A stretch of DNA of 64,000 nt from Agromyces agglutinans (GTDB taxonomy: Bacteria > Actinomycetota > Actinomycetes > Actinomycetales > Microbacteriaceae). Each line of letters opens with the position of its first letter. Position 1 is the first letter of the stretch. The DNA lies in contig NZ_WJIF01000009.1 of NCBI RefSeq assembly GCF_009647605.1, positions 272 through 64,271 on the forward strand. The letters are read 5' to 3'. Shown here one piece after another: positions 18,668-27,136 of the stretch. A program made the position numbers and the translations under genes. The notes under the pieces were generated by a model. The model worked only from the letters and a program-made list of their open reading frames with translations, was not told the DNA's origin and ran no database searches.

Positions 18668-19723
18668 TCAGACCGCCTCGCGACGACGACGCAACACCGT
18701 GTCGAGGCTCTCGAATCCGGGAGTCGTGTCATCGACCACGCCCATGCGGGCGTAGGGGTTGGTCGCGGTGCCGGCCGGCGCGCCGGCTTCGACGGCGGGC
18801 CGCTGCGCGGGCGCCGATCGCGGTGCGAGCGTGGGCACCTTCGGTGCGAGTTCGGCGGCGCGCTCGGCGAGCTCGGCCTCGACGGCGGACCTGCGCAGCT
18901 GCTCGGCCTCCTGGATCGACGCCATCGCCGCGGCGGCGATGGTGCCGCGCGAGAGGTGCAGCGCCTTGGGGAGGGTCTGCGGCGTCCAGCCCTCGTCGGG
19001 CTCCGCCTCGGCCTCGGCGAGTTCGATCGGCTCGAACGGCTGCGATTCGGGCTCGGGTGCCGCCACGACGGCGACGGATGCCACGGCCGGCCGCCTGCGC
19101 GCGAGCGCGAGGACGCCCGCGAATCCGACGACGACGCCGGCGACGCCGAGGCCCGCGACGAGGATCGGCAGGCCGAACGCGGCACCGACGAGGCCCACGA
19201 TGACCGTGACCAGCGAGAGCAGCATGACCAGCGAGCAGAGCGCCCGCCGGCGGCGCAGGGATCGCCTCGCCGCGGCATCCGCGGTGCTCCGAGCGGGAGC
19301 CGCCGCGGGTTCGAAGGCCGCCGCGGGCTCGGAGGCCGCCGCCGCCGCTGGCGCGGCCACGATCGCGATCGGCTCGGTCGCGAGGGCGCGCGCCGCCACC
19401 GCCCGGGCGGCGAGGGCGTGTTCGGCGGCGAGGATGCGCTCGGCGATCGCCAATTGCTCGGCGGCCTCGGCCTCGAGCCGCGCCGCCTCGGTCTGCTCGG
19501 CGAGGATGCGCTGCTGCACGGCCACCTCGCGCGCGGTGGCCTCGATGCGCACCGGCTCGGGCGTCTCCGCGGTCTCGGCGAGGATGCGCAGGGTCTGCTG
19601 CAGCCGAACCGCGTTGCGCTCGGTGGCGACGTACTGGCGCTGGCGGAGCCAGGTCGGCAGCAGGTACGCGATCCAGAGTGCGGCGGCGACGGCCACCAGC
19701 ACACCCCCACCGATCGCATCCAT
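18668..19723 (-). CDS. Membrane protein with Ala/Glu-rich coiled coil, unknown function
   Basis: A 351-aa protein with one N-terminal membrane segment (residues 5-22), a long Ala/Glu-rich region predicted as coiled coil (about 35-150), two further membrane segments (about 163-205, SLVMLLSLVTVIVGLVG onward), and a soluble acidic C-terminus that ends in a basic patch. I know similar proteins only as hypothetical or 'large exoprotein' entries in Microbacteriaceae. It is next to rimJ and galU, 52 nt after rimJ on the same strand, so it may be the last gene of that operon. Function unknown. Confidence 0.65.
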   Translation of the reverse strand: MDAIGGGVLVAVAAALWIAYLLPTWLRQRQYVATERNAVRLQQTLRILAETAETPEPVRIEATAREVAVQQRILAEQTEAARLEAEAAEQLAIAERILAAEHALAARAVAARALATEPIAIVAAPAAAAASEPAAAFEPAAAPARSTADAAARRSLRRRRALCSLVMLLSLVTVIVGLVGAAFGLPILVAGLGVAGVVVGFAGVLALARRRPAVASVAVVAAPEPESQPFEPIELAEAEAEPDEGWTPQTLPKALHLSRGTIAAAAMASIQEAEQLRRSAVEAELAERAAELAPKVPTLAPRSAPAQRPAVEAGAPAGTATNPYARMGVVDDTTPGFESLDTVLRRRREAV

Positions 19724-19775
19724 GGGTCAACGCTAGGTCACCGGCGCCTCGCGACCCGAATCGGCGCGGGGCGTG

Positions 19776-20438
19776 TCAGCGATCGGCGGTCCGGAGCGGG
19801 TGCGCCGCGGCGGCGCGGTCTTCCGCCGGGATGCGCGCGGCGTCTTCGGGCACGCGCCCGGAGCGCCACCGCTCGAGCACCCCGCCAGGCACCTCCTCGG
19901 CGACCAGCCCGAAGGCGTAGTGGTCGCGCCAGTCGCCGTCGATGTGGATGAACCGACGACGAAGCCCCTCGTAGCGGAAGCCCAGCTTCTCGACGACGCG
20001 CAGCGACGCCTGGTTCTCGGGACGGATGCAGATCTCCATGCGGTGCAGCCGCAGCGTGCGGAAGCAGTAGTCGGTCGCGAGCGCGACCGCCGTCGGGGTG
20101 ATCCCCCGCCCCGCGACATCCTGCGAGACCCAGTAGCCGATCGACGCCGACGAGAGCGACCCGTAGGTGATGCCCGAGACGTTCAACTGCCCGACGATGC
20201 GCCCGTCGGCCTCGAGGACGAAGGGCAGCCCGTGCCCGGACCGCGCGTGCGCCGTCAGGCTGCGGATGCTCGCGCGGGTGTCGATCACGCCGCCGCCGCC
20301 GGGGTACGTCGCCTCCCACCGCCGCAGCCAGCCGCGGTTGTCGAGGAGCACGCGTTCCAGGGGCTTCGCATCACGGGCCCTGATCGGGCGCAGGACGAGA
20401 TCGCCATCGCGGAGCGTCGGCAGGACGGCGGCGGGCAT
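19776..20438 (-). CDS. rimJ: GNAT N-acetyltransferase (RimJ/RimL type)
   Basis: GCN5-related acetyltransferase, 220 aa. The acetyl-CoA-binding part reads IGYWVSQDVAGRGITPTA (motif A, with the loop DVAGRGI), then RMEICIRPENQASLRVVEKLGF and YEGLRRRFIHIDGDWRDHY, which is characteristic of RimJ-type proteins. RimJ acetylates the N-terminus of ribosomal protein S5 in E. coli; here the target is inferred. Translation starts 3 nt after the galU stop, and a -10 box in the galU end allows separate expression. Confidence 0.8.
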   Translation of the reverse strand: MPAAVLPTLRDGDLVLRPIRARDAKPLERVLLDNRGWLRRWEATYPGGGGVIDTRASIRSLTAHARSGHGLPFVLEADGRIVGQLNVSGITYGSLSSASIGYWVSQDVAGRGITPTAVALATDYCFRTLRLHRMEICIRPENQASLRVVEKLGFRYEGLRRRFIHIDGDWRDHYAFGLVAEEVPGGVLERWRSGRVPEDAARIPAEDRAAAAHPLRTADR

Positions 20439-20440
20439 GC

Positions 20441-21385
20441 TCAGACTGTAGCGTCTGCGGCGCCGGCCCGATCCGCCGCGCCGGCAGCGCCGGAAGCACC
20501 CGCGGCGACGAACTCGGTGAGCCAGGCGCGCAGGTCCGGGCCGAGGTCGTCGCGGTCGGCGGCCAGCTGCACGACGGCCTTGATGTAGTCCAGCTTGTCG
20601 CCCGTGTCGTATCGACGGCCGCGGAACACGACCCCGTACACCCCGCCCGTGCCCTCGACGTCGCCGGCCATCTCCATCAACGCATCGGTGAGCTGGATCT
20701 CGCCGCCCTTGCCCGGAGCGGTGCGTTCGAGCACCTCGAAGACCTCGGGCTTCAGCACGTACCGGCCGATGACGGCGTAGTTCGAGGGCGCGTCCTCCTT
20801 CGCGGGCTTCTCGACCATGCCCGTGATGCGCACCACGTCGGGGTCGTCGGTCGGCTCGACCGCTGCTGCGCCGTACAGGTGGATCTGGTCGGGGTCGACC
20901 TCCAGCAGGGCCACGATCGACGCGTCCCGGCCGACCTGCTCATCGAGCATGCGGGTCAGCAGCACGTCGCGCGCGTCGATGATGTCGTCGCCGAGCAGCA
21001 CCGCGAACGGCTCGTCGCCGACGTGCATCTCGGCTCGCAGCACGGCGTGCCCGAGCCCCTTCGGTTCGCCCTGGCGCACGTAGTGCATGTCGGCGAGGTC
21101 GGTCGACTCCTGCACCTTCTGGAGCTTCGCGGTGTCGCCCTTCGCCTCGAGGGTGTACTCGAGCTCGGCCACGTGGTCGAAGTGGTTCTCCAGGGCGTTC
21201 TTGTTCCGGCCGGTGATCATCAGCACGTCGGTCAGCCCGGCGGCGACCGCCTCCTCGACCACGTACTGGATCGCGGGCTTGTCCACGACCGGCAGCATCT
21301 CTTTCGGCATGGCCTTCGTCGCGGGCAGGAAGCGGGTGCCGAGACCGGCGGCCGGGATCACGGCCTTCGTGATACGAGTCGTCAT
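20441..21385 (-). CDS. galU: UTP-glucose-1-phosphate uridylyltransferase
   Basis: GalU makes UDP-glucose from UTP and glucose-1-phosphate for cell-wall sugars and trehalose. The protein has 314 aa, typical length. The nucleotide signature PAAGLGTRFLPATKAMPKEM is at residues 10-29, followed by VDKPAIQYVVEEAV. The UDP-glucose site shows GLGHAVLRAE and EKPAKEDAPSNYAVIGRY. The ATG at 21385 begins the family's conserved N-terminus; the longer in-frame ORF reaches into the divergent gene and is not used. A TACGCT -10 box lies 6 nt upstream. Confidence 0.95.
   Translation of the reverse strand: MTTRITKAVIPAAGLGTRFLPATKAMPKEMLPVVDKPAIQYVVEEAVAAGLTDVLMITGRNKNALENHFDHVAELEYTLEAKGDTAKLQKVQESTDLADMHYVRQGEPKGLGHAVLRAEMHVGDEPFAVLLGDDIIDARDVLLTRMLDEQVGRDASIVALLEVDPDQIHLYGAAAVEPTDDPDVVRITGMVEKPAKEDAPSNYAVIGRYVLKPEVFEVLERTAPGKGGEIQLTDALMEMAGDVEGTGGVYGVVFRGRRYDTGDKLDYIKAVVQLAADRDDLGPDLRAWLTEFVAAGASGAAGAADRAGAADATV
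20445..20450 (-). promoter_or_regulatory. -10 box TACAGT, leaderless, for rimJ
   Basis: TACAGT lies inside the last codons of galU and 6 nt before the rimJ ATG. Confidence 0.5.
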
Positions 21386-21391
21386 CGCTTC

Positions 21392-21397
21392 AGCGTA
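21392..21397 (-). promoter_or_regulatory. -10 box TACGCT, leaderless, for galU
   Basis: TACGCT lies exactly 6 nt before the galU ATG. The divergent fthC promoter is about 55 bp away, so the two genes share a short control region. Confidence 0.55.
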
Positions 21398-21448
21398 CCG
21401 GCCACCCCTGCACGCAGCGTCGTCGGCGGCTCCCACCACCTCGGGTCC

Positions 21449-21454
21449 TAGGAT
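21449..21454 (+). promoter_or_regulatory. -10 box TAGGAT, leaderless, for the cyclo-ligase gene
   Basis: TAGGAT lies 7 nt before the ATG at 21462. An in-frame ATG at 21453 overlaps the box, so it is unlikely to be transcribed. Confidence 0.55.
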
Positions 21455-21461
21455 GTGTGGC

Positions 21462-22040
21462 ATGCCCGACGATCCGGCCGTGGTCAAGCGCATCCTCCGC
21501 GCCGAACTCCGCGAGCGCCGACGCAACATGCCGGCCCACGAACGCGAGCTCGCGACCGAGGGGTTCACCGCCCGCCTCCAGGAGTTGGTCGGCTCGACCG
21601 ACGCGCGTTCGCTCTCGTGCTACCTCTCGATGCCGTCCGAGCCCGACACGCGCCCGTTCGTGAACTGGGCCGAGGCGCGGGGCATCCGCGTGCTGTTCCC
21701 GGTCACGCGAGATGACGGGCTGCTCGACTGGACCGTCGGCGAAGCGCAGACCGAGCGGCTCGGCCCCACCGGGGTGCCCGAGGCCGAGGGCGACCTGCTC
21801 GGGCCGATGGCCATCAACGACGTCGACCTGATCATCGTGCCCGCCGCCGCGGTCGACGCGACCGGCATGCGCCTCGGCTGGGGTCGGGGCTATTTCGACA
21901 AGACCCTCGGTTCGATGGGAAAATGTCCCCCGGTGTACGCCGTGGTCTTCGACGGCGAGTTCGTCGAGTCCGTGCCCCGCGAGGTGCACGACCAGCCCGT
22001 GAACGGCGTCGTCACCCCCACGCGCATCGTCGCGTTCTGA
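21462..22040 (+). CDS. 5-formyltetrahydrofolate cyclo-ligase
   Basis: Converts 5-formyl-THF to 5,10-methenyl-THF with ATP (MTHFS). 192 aa, normal length. N-terminal KRILRAELRERRRNMP carries basic residues used in ATP binding. The C-terminal signature is LGWGRGYFDKTLG around residue 135, with DLIIVPAAAVD before it. It sits divergently from galU and upstream of fmdB, a conserved actinobacterial order. The start at 21462 fits the leaderless promoter. Confidence 0.93.
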   Translation: MPDDPAVVKRILRAELRERRRNMPAHERELATEGFTARLQELVGSTDARSLSCYLSMPSEPDTRPFVNWAEARGIRVLFPVTRDDGLLDWTVGEAQTERLGPTGVPEAEGDLLGPMAINDVDLIIVPAAAVDATGMRLGWGRGYFDKTLGSMGKCPPVYAVVFDGEFVESVPREVHDQPVNGVVTPTRIVAF

Positions 22041-22083
22041 GCCGGGCCTCCGCCCGGCGCATCCAGCCACCCGAGAGACCGTC

Positions 22084-22461
22084 ATGCCCACCTACTCCTA
22101 CCGCTGCACCGAGTGCGGCAACGCCTTCGACATCCAGCAGGCCTTCACCGACGATTCGCTCACGACCTGCCCTGCGTGCGGCGGCCGGTTGCGCAAGCTC
22201 TTCAACACGATCGGCGTCACCTTCAACGGCTCCGGCTTCTACCGCACCGACTCGCGCAGCGGGTCGGGCGGCGGTTCGTCCGAGGGCCCGAGCGGGGGGT
22301 CCTCCAAGAGCTCGGATGCCTCGGGCGGCGGCTCCTCGTCGGGTTCGGGTTCGTCGGGCTCCGGATCGTCGGGTTCGGGTTCGTCGGGCTCCGGTTCGTC
22401 CACGTCCGGTACCTCGTCGTCCGGTTCGAGCTCGTCCGGGTCCTCGGCTAGCGTGGCCTAG
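22084..22461 (+). CDS. FmdB-family zinc ribbon protein with Gly/Ser tail
   Basis: Small zinc-ribbon regulator-like protein of the FmdB family, 125 aa. The ribbon spans residues 1-45 with the four cysteines in CTECGNAF and CPACGGRL. The rest, about residues 55-120, is a Gly/Ser repeat, encoded partly by a perfect 30-bp tandem duplication (22341-22370 and 22371-22400). FmdB proteins are thought to be regulators but the role is unproven. It is 43 nt after the cyclo-ligase gene and 38 nt before mscL, so the three probably form an operon. Confidence 0.85.
   Translation: MPTYSYRCTECGNAFDIQQAFTDDSLTTCPACGGRLRKLFNTIGVTFNGSGFYRTDSRSGSGGGSSEGPSGGSSKSSDASGGGSSSGSGSSGSGSSGSGSSGSGSSTSGTSSSGSSSSGSSASVA
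22341..22400 (+). repeat. Two perfect 30-bp tandem units in the fmdB tail
   Basis: Units 22341-22370 and 22371-22400 are identical and encode alternating Gly and Ser. Being a multiple of three, copy-number change would keep the frame. Confidence 0.85.
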
Positions 22462-22499
22462 GCGCCGCGATCGGCGAGCCGAGCGTCGGGGAGGGACAC

Positions 22500-22988
22500 A
22501 TGCTCAAGGGTTTCAAGGAATTCATCCTTCGCGGGAACGTGATCGAACTCGCGGTCGCGGTCGTGATCGGCGCGGCGTTCACCGCGGTCGTCAACTCGGT
22601 CGTGACGAACCTGATCAACCCGCTGATCGGTGCCATCTTCCGGGCAGACAGCCTCGACACGGCGCTCGTCGTGACGATCCCGTCGCTCGACGGCGAGGGC
22701 GCGCAGATCAAGTTCGGCGCCGTGCTGGGCGCGCTCCTGACCTTCGCGATCGTGGCCGCGGTCGTCTACTTCGTCTTCGTGCTGCCGATGAACACGCTCA
22801 AGGAGCGGGCAGAGGCCAAGCGCAAGGCGGGCCGGCCCGACCCCGACGAGCCGGAGAGCGAGCTCACCCTGCTCGCCGAGATCCGCGACCTGCTCGCCGC
22901 GCGTCCGCAGCGGTCGTCGCAGCCGTCCGAGCCGACGCCTCCGACGGGCGACGCGCCGACGTCCGGCTCGGGCCGCCACGCCGGGTAG
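22500..22988 (+). CDS. mscL: Large-conductance mechanosensitive channel MscL
   Basis: Pentameric channel that opens on membrane tension in hypo-osmotic shock. 162 aa. The N-terminal helix has MLKGFKEFILRGNVIELAVA, followed by TM1 (VVIGAAFTAVVNSVV) with the DLIxP-like turn as NPLIGAIF. TM2 is about residues 80-100. The cytoplasmic tail is longer than in E. coli and rich in Pro, Ser and Thr. ATG start behind GGGAGGG. Confidence 0.95.
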   Translation: MLKGFKEFILRGNVIELAVAVVIGAAFTAVVNSVVTNLINPLIGAIFRADSLDTALVVTIPSLDGEGAQIKFGAVLGALLTFAIVAAVVYFVFVLPMNTLKERAEAKRKAGRPDPDEPESELTLLAEIRDLLAARPQRSSQPSEPTPPTGDAPTSGSGRHAG

Positions 22989-23010
22989 CCCGGCACTCGG
23001 CGACCGGTAT

Positions 23011-23026
23011 CAGCCCGATCGGGCTG
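23011..23026. terminator. Palindrome between convergent genes
   Basis: A perfect 16-bp palindrome (CAGCCCGA/TCGGGCTG) between the mscL stop and the end of the small minus-strand gene. It could terminate both ways, but the hairpin would be short because the centre GATC must form the loop. Confidence 0.4.
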
Positions 23027-23028
23027 CG

Positions 23029-23253
23029 CTACCAGTGCGGCGGCCGCTCGCGCGTGATGCGCTCGTCGTCGTGGCCGCCACGGCCGCGACCGCGCGACTC
23101 GGCGTCGTCCTCGCCCGGCACCGCCGGCTCGGGCGACGGGTCGCTGCCCGGAGCCGGCGTGAGCTTCGCACGACGCGCTCGGCCGGCCGCCCGCTCGACG
23201 CGCTGGCGCGGGGCGGGCTCGCCCGACGGGGCATCCGAACGGTCGCCGGTCAT
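23029..23253 (-). CDS. Small charged protein coupled to the SF1 helicase
   Basis: A 74-aa, low-complexity, Pro/Arg/Glu-rich protein with no clear fold until the C-terminus, which reads HDDERITRERPPHW. I have seen an ending of the type DERLxxDRPPHW in other actinobacterial small proteins but cannot name the family. Its ATG overlaps the helicase stop in an ATGA arrangement, so translation is coupled. The position suggests a partner of the helicase. Function unknown. Confidence 0.6.
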   Translation of the reverse strand: MTGDRSDAPSGEPAPRQRVERAAGRARRAKLTPAPGSDPSPEPAVPGEDDAESRGRGRGGHDDERITRERPPHW

Positions 23254-26200
23254 GAGGCGGCGCGCGCGGCCGGCTCCTCCTCGGGCTTGCCGAGGAGGCT
23301 GGCGACGCGGTTCGCGACCGCGTCGGGGTTGCCGAACAGTTCGAAGCTGTGCACGCGCAGGTAGTGCCAGCCGAGCCGGCGCAGCACGTCGGGGCGAAGG
23401 CGCAGCGACTCGCGCAGGCTCTGTCCGGCGAGGGCGGCATCCGTCTCGACGACGACGGCCTTGCCCGCGTGCGCCGCGGCGAGCGCGAGGCTGCCGCGGT
23501 AGTCGAGCTTCACGCGGACGCCGCGGCGCTCGAGCCGCGCGGCGAGATCGACGAGCATGGCGTCGGGCGCGGTGCCGGCGGCGTCGCGCGCCTGGCGCTC
23601 CTCCGTCTGGCTCAGCACCTGCGCGAGCGCGAGCACGCCGTGCGACTGGCGCTCCTCGTCGATGTGGTCGGGCCGGAAGGCCGAGATGACGTCCATCGAA
23701 CGCCGCGCCCGGGTCATGCCGACCGCGAGCAGGCGGTCGCCGCCGGGTTCGCCGAGCGCACCGAAGTTCGACAGCAGCCGGCCGTGCGGCGTGCGCCCGT
23801 AGCCGACCGAGAACACGACGCGGTCGCGGCTCTGCGCCACCGCCTGCTCGAGGGTGAGCACCGTGAACGGCTCCGCGCGATCCTTCAGCAGGAACTCCGA
23901 CAGGTCGCGCCGCTTCGCGAACGCCGCCAGCACGGCCTGGTGCACGCGCGCGGCGTGCCGCGGGCTCGCCGTGATGACCATGAGCGACTCGCGCGGGCGC
24001 TTCACGGCGTGCTCCATGACGAGTTCGACGACCTTGCCGACCTCCTGGTCGAGGCTCTCGACCGTACCCGTCAGCGGGTCGGGCAGGCCGTTGCCGTCGA
24101 CGTAGTGCAGGCGGAGGCTGCCGTGGCCGAGGAAGCTTCCGGCCCACGGGTGCGACTGGATGCGCCCGCCGTAGAAGCGGCGGTTGACGAGCTCGGCGAG
24201 GTCCTCGCCGCCCGCCCGGTAGCTGCGGGTCAGCGTCATGGTCGGCAGCAGCTCGCCGAGGCGGGCGAGGGCCGAATCGGCGTGCAGCGCGTCGACGCCG
24301 AGCTCGGTGCCGGCGCCGCCGGCCACGCGATCGCGGTCGTCGATGCCGGTCTCGAAGAGCGTGGGGGTCTGGGTGACCGGGTCGCCGAAGGCGACGACCT
24401 GCTTCGCGCGCCGGATGGCGCCGAGGTTCTCGGCGATGGTGGTCGCGCCGGCGTCGACGAGCACCACCGCGTCGAAGGCGATGCGGTCGGAGATGCGCTC
24501 GACCTCGTACGGCGACGCGAGCCAGACCGGCGCGAGCGCGCGCAGCAGGGTGGGCGCGGCCTCGTGCAGTTCGGCCGGGCGCACCCGGTCGGAGCGGAGC
24601 ATCCGCTTGAGTCGCTCCGCCTCGTCGGGGTGGTCGACGAGCGCGACGTTCCAGTTCTCGGCGAGGCGCCAGGCGGCGAGCGGCCCGCTCGCCGAGGCGT
24701 GCGCCTCGTCGACCAGGCGGAAGTCGGCCTCGAGGCGATCGAGCACCTGCGTGTTCGCGCCGAGCAGCGCCTTGTCGCTCGCGAGCACGCCCTCGAGCAT
24801 GGACTGCCACCAGGCGAGCTCGAGCTCGTCGGCGACCTGGTGCTCGAGCACATGCCGTTCCGACAGGTCGCGCAGGAGCGGGTCGAGGCCGAGGTCGCGC
24901 AGCCGAGCGAGCAGCGCCGTGCGTTCCTGGAGGTGCGCGAGCACGTCGGAGTCGGCGGCGAGGCCCGCGAGCAGGCTCGTGAGCTCGCGGATCGGGCGCG
25001 CCGCGAGCTGGCGCGGCGTTCCGGCGAGCCCGAGCGGGCGGTCGAGCGACGCGAGGTCGCTGGCGACGGTCTGGAACGCGACCCGGACATCGTCGATGCC
25101 GACGGGAACGCCCGGGGTCGCTCCCGCCTCGGAGTAACGCTGCCAGAGCGTGCGCTGCTGCTGGATGCCACGGAGCGCCGCATTCAGGTCGGTCACGTGC
25201 ACGCCCGGGCGCACGAACTCGAGCGCGTGCCGCCGCAGTCGTCGGCGGTTCGCCCCCGACATCCCCGGCGAATCGCGGCGCGAGCCGGTCGCGGCGATGA
25301 GTTCGCCGAGCGGCCGGTCGAACACCGACGGGCGGAACCGGTCGAGCGTGTCGCGCACGTCGAGCAGCAGTCGCAGGAAGACGCCGAGCTCGGCGACCGA
25401 CTCGAACTGGCGAAGCCGCGTCTGCGCGATGAGGGCGCGGCCTCGTTCGAGCAGTCGCGGCACCTCGGTGCGGTGCAGTCGCTTCGCGAGCGCGTGCGCG
25501 GCCTCGGACTCGGCGGCCGTCTCGAACGCGGCGCCGTACCAGGGCGAGTCGCCCGGGCCGTACTTGAACTCGCCGAGCGCTGCGGCGCGCACCAGGTCGC
25601 GTGCCACCTCGGGGCGCTTCCCGGCGATGCGCACGAGGCAGTCGTGGTCGAGGCGGGCGGTCGTGTGGGGGGCCGGCTGCACCAGGGCGAGTCGCGAGAG
25701 CTCGACGAGGGCGTCGAGCACGGATGCCCCGAGCGCGGGGTCGCGCCGGGTCAGCGACGAGCGGTAGTCGAGCAGCACCTTGCGCAGCCGAACGAGCGCG
25801 TCGTCGACGTCGGCGACCCGCGGCCGCTCGGCCTTCTCATTGCGCGAGATGGACTGGATCAGCTCGCGTCGCAGGCCGTTCGTCGTGACCGCCGCGCCCG
25901 CGAGACCGACCTGGCCGAGCCGGTGCGCGATGCCGTCGAGGCTCGCCCGGCGCGCGCCGACGACGAGCACGCGCTGGTTCTTGGCGACGAGCGCGCCGAC
26001 CGCGTTCACGATCGTCTGGGTGCCGCCGGTGCCGGGCAGCGTCTTCACGACGAGGGATGCCCCGGCCTCGATCTCGGCGACGACCTGTTCCTGTTCGGGG
26101 TCGGCGTCGAGCAGCAGGCGGTCGCCCTGGGGCGGGCGCTGATCCTGCGGCACGATCGTCGCGGGCTCGCCACGCGCCGCCGCGAGCGCGGCCCGCGCCG

Positions 26201-27017
26201 ACGGGTTGCCGGCGATCGCGTCGATGACCGGGTGCTCGAGGTCGGCGGCGTCGGCGGCCATCGCCGGGCCGACCTCGGCGAAGCTCGACACGACGAGCCT
26301 CGGCGCCACGCGGAACCACGGGAGGTGCGAGGTGAGCCCACGGAGCCGGTCGATCACCGGTTGCGGCTTGAAGACACCGTTCGAGATCGCGAGCGCGACG
26401 AACGCGTCGGCGTCGAGCGTGATCTGGAACTGCGCACGCAACTCGCGGGCGAGCGCCGGGTTGAGGAAGGGCTGGCCCTTGAGCTTCAGCTCGAAATCCC
26501 GCCCGTAGCGGCGGATGGCGAGCGGCCGCAGCAGCACCGGGGCCAGGAATTCCTCGCCGTCGTTGCGCCAGTTCGCCAGGCCGATCGCGAGATGCACCGA
26601 CTCGATGCCGCGGACCGAGCGCAGCTCGATACCCTTCTGCGTGATCTCCGCGGCGGCGACCTTCGCGTTGCGCAGCGCCAGCTCGTCGCGGATGAGGCTC
26701 GACAGCAGCGTCGACTTCCCGGTGATGAACTGCGGCAGCCCGCCCGGATGCGTCGTCGACAGCTCGATGCGCGTGCGCGGCGTGTCGACGAACCGCACGA
26801 GCGGCGAGCGGCCGCCGACCGCGGCCAGCTCCGCGAGCCAGCGGGAACGGGCGGGATCGGCGACGTTCCCGGCGACCAGCGTCGGGTCGCCGACGCTGAT
26901 GCCGTCTGGGCTGGTGTGATGCTGGCTCATGGCTTCCGGGGTGAGATCGTCGGCGGCGGCATCCGACTCGGGAGGAAGCGTTTCCTCCTCGTCAGGGTTC
27001 CGATCGAGCCGCGGCAC
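23250..27017 (-). CDS. SF1 helicase-like protein with C-terminal MTES_1575-type REase-like domain
   Basis: A 1255-aa superfamily 1 helicase-like protein. The Walker A region at residues 326-335 reads TLPGTGGTQT: the Lys of GxGK is Gly (codon 26022-26024). Motif II reads VVLVDAGATT, lacking the DE pair of DEAS. Other motifs are intact: AFGDPVTQTP (III), LTRSYRAGGEDLAELV (IV), VFSVGYGRTPHGRLL (V) and AVGMTRARRSMDV (VI). The last 100 residues (VKLDYRG, VVVETDAAL, then RLGWHYLRVHSFELFG) match the nuclease-like domain named after Microbacterium testaceum MTES_1575. GTG at 27017 is chosen because TATCCT lies 6 nt upstream; ATG 26930 is the alternative. Confidence 0.8.
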   Translation of the reverse strand: MPRLDRNPDEEETLPPESDAAADDLTPEAMSQHHTSPDGISVGDPTLVAGNVADPARSRWLAELAAVGGRSPLVRFVDTPRTRIELSTTHPGGLPQFITGKSTLLSSLIRDELALRNAKVAAAEITQKGIELRSVRGIESVHLAIGLANWRNDGEEFLAPVLLRPLAIRRYGRDFELKLKGQPFLNPALARELRAQFQITLDADAFVALAISNGVFKPQPVIDRLRGLTSHLPWFRVAPRLVVSSFAEVGPAMAADAADLEHPVIDAIAGNPSARAALAAARGEPATIVPQDQRPPQGDRLLLDADPEQEQVVAEIEAGASLVVKTLPGTGGTQTIVNAVGALVAKNQRVLVVGARRASLDGIAHRLGQVGLAGAAVTTNGLRRELIQSISRNEKAERPRVADVDDALVRLRKVLLDYRSSLTRRDPALGASVLDALVELSRLALVQPAPHTTARLDHDCLVRIAGKRPEVARDLVRAAALGEFKYGPGDSPWYGAAFETAAESEAAHALAKRLHRTEVPRLLERGRALIAQTRLRQFESVAELGVFLRLLLDVRDTLDRFRPSVFDRPLGELIAATGSRRDSPGMSGANRRRLRRHALEFVRPGVHVTDLNAALRGIQQQRTLWQRYSEAGATPGVPVGIDDVRVAFQTVASDLASLDRPLGLAGTPRQLAARPIRELTSLLAGLAADSDVLAHLQERTALLARLRDLGLDPLLRDLSERHVLEHQVADELELAWWQSMLEGVLASDKALLGANTQVLDRLEADFRLVDEAHASASGPLAAWRLAENWNVALVDHPDEAERLKRMLRSDRVRPAELHEAAPTLLRALAPVWLASPYEVERISDRIAFDAVVLVDAGATTIAENLGAIRRAKQVVAFGDPVTQTPTLFETGIDDRDRVAGGAGTELGVDALHADSALARLGELLPTMTLTRSYRAGGEDLAELVNRRFYGGRIQSHPWAGSFLGHGSLRLHYVDGNGLPDPLTGTVESLDQEVGKVVELVMEHAVKRPRESLMVITASPRHAARVHQAVLAAFAKRRDLSEFLLKDRAEPFTVLTLEQAVAQSRDRVVFSVGYGRTPHGRLLSNFGALGEPGGDRLLAVGMTRARRSMDVISAFRPDHIDEERQSHGVLALAQVLSQTEERQARDAAGTAPDAMLVDLAARLERRGVRVKLDYRGSLALAAAHAGKAVVVETDAALAGQSLRESLRLRPDVLRRLGWHYLRVHSFELFGNPDAVANRVASLLGKPEEEPAARAAS

Positions 27018-27023
27018 ACTGGG

Positions 27024-27029
27024 AGGATA
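27024..27029 (-). promoter_or_regulatory. -10 box TATCCT, leaderless, for the SF1 helicase gene
   Basis: TATCCT lies 6 nt before the GTG at 27017, which decides the start in favour of the GTG over the ATG 29 codons downstream. Confidence 0.5.
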
Positions 27030-27136
27030 CGTGCCGGATGCGCCGGAAGCGTGCAACTTCGCCGCGAAGCGTCGTTTTGGACCCGCTCGGGATGCTCCGT
27101 AGCCTTGGGGCATCCGCCCGATCAGGAGGACCCGCC

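Noticed and set aside
23250-23253. Frameshift between the helicase gene and the small downstream ORF
   Set aside because: The ATGA overlap and the separate composition of the 74-aa protein fit translational coupling; no helicase domain continues into it.
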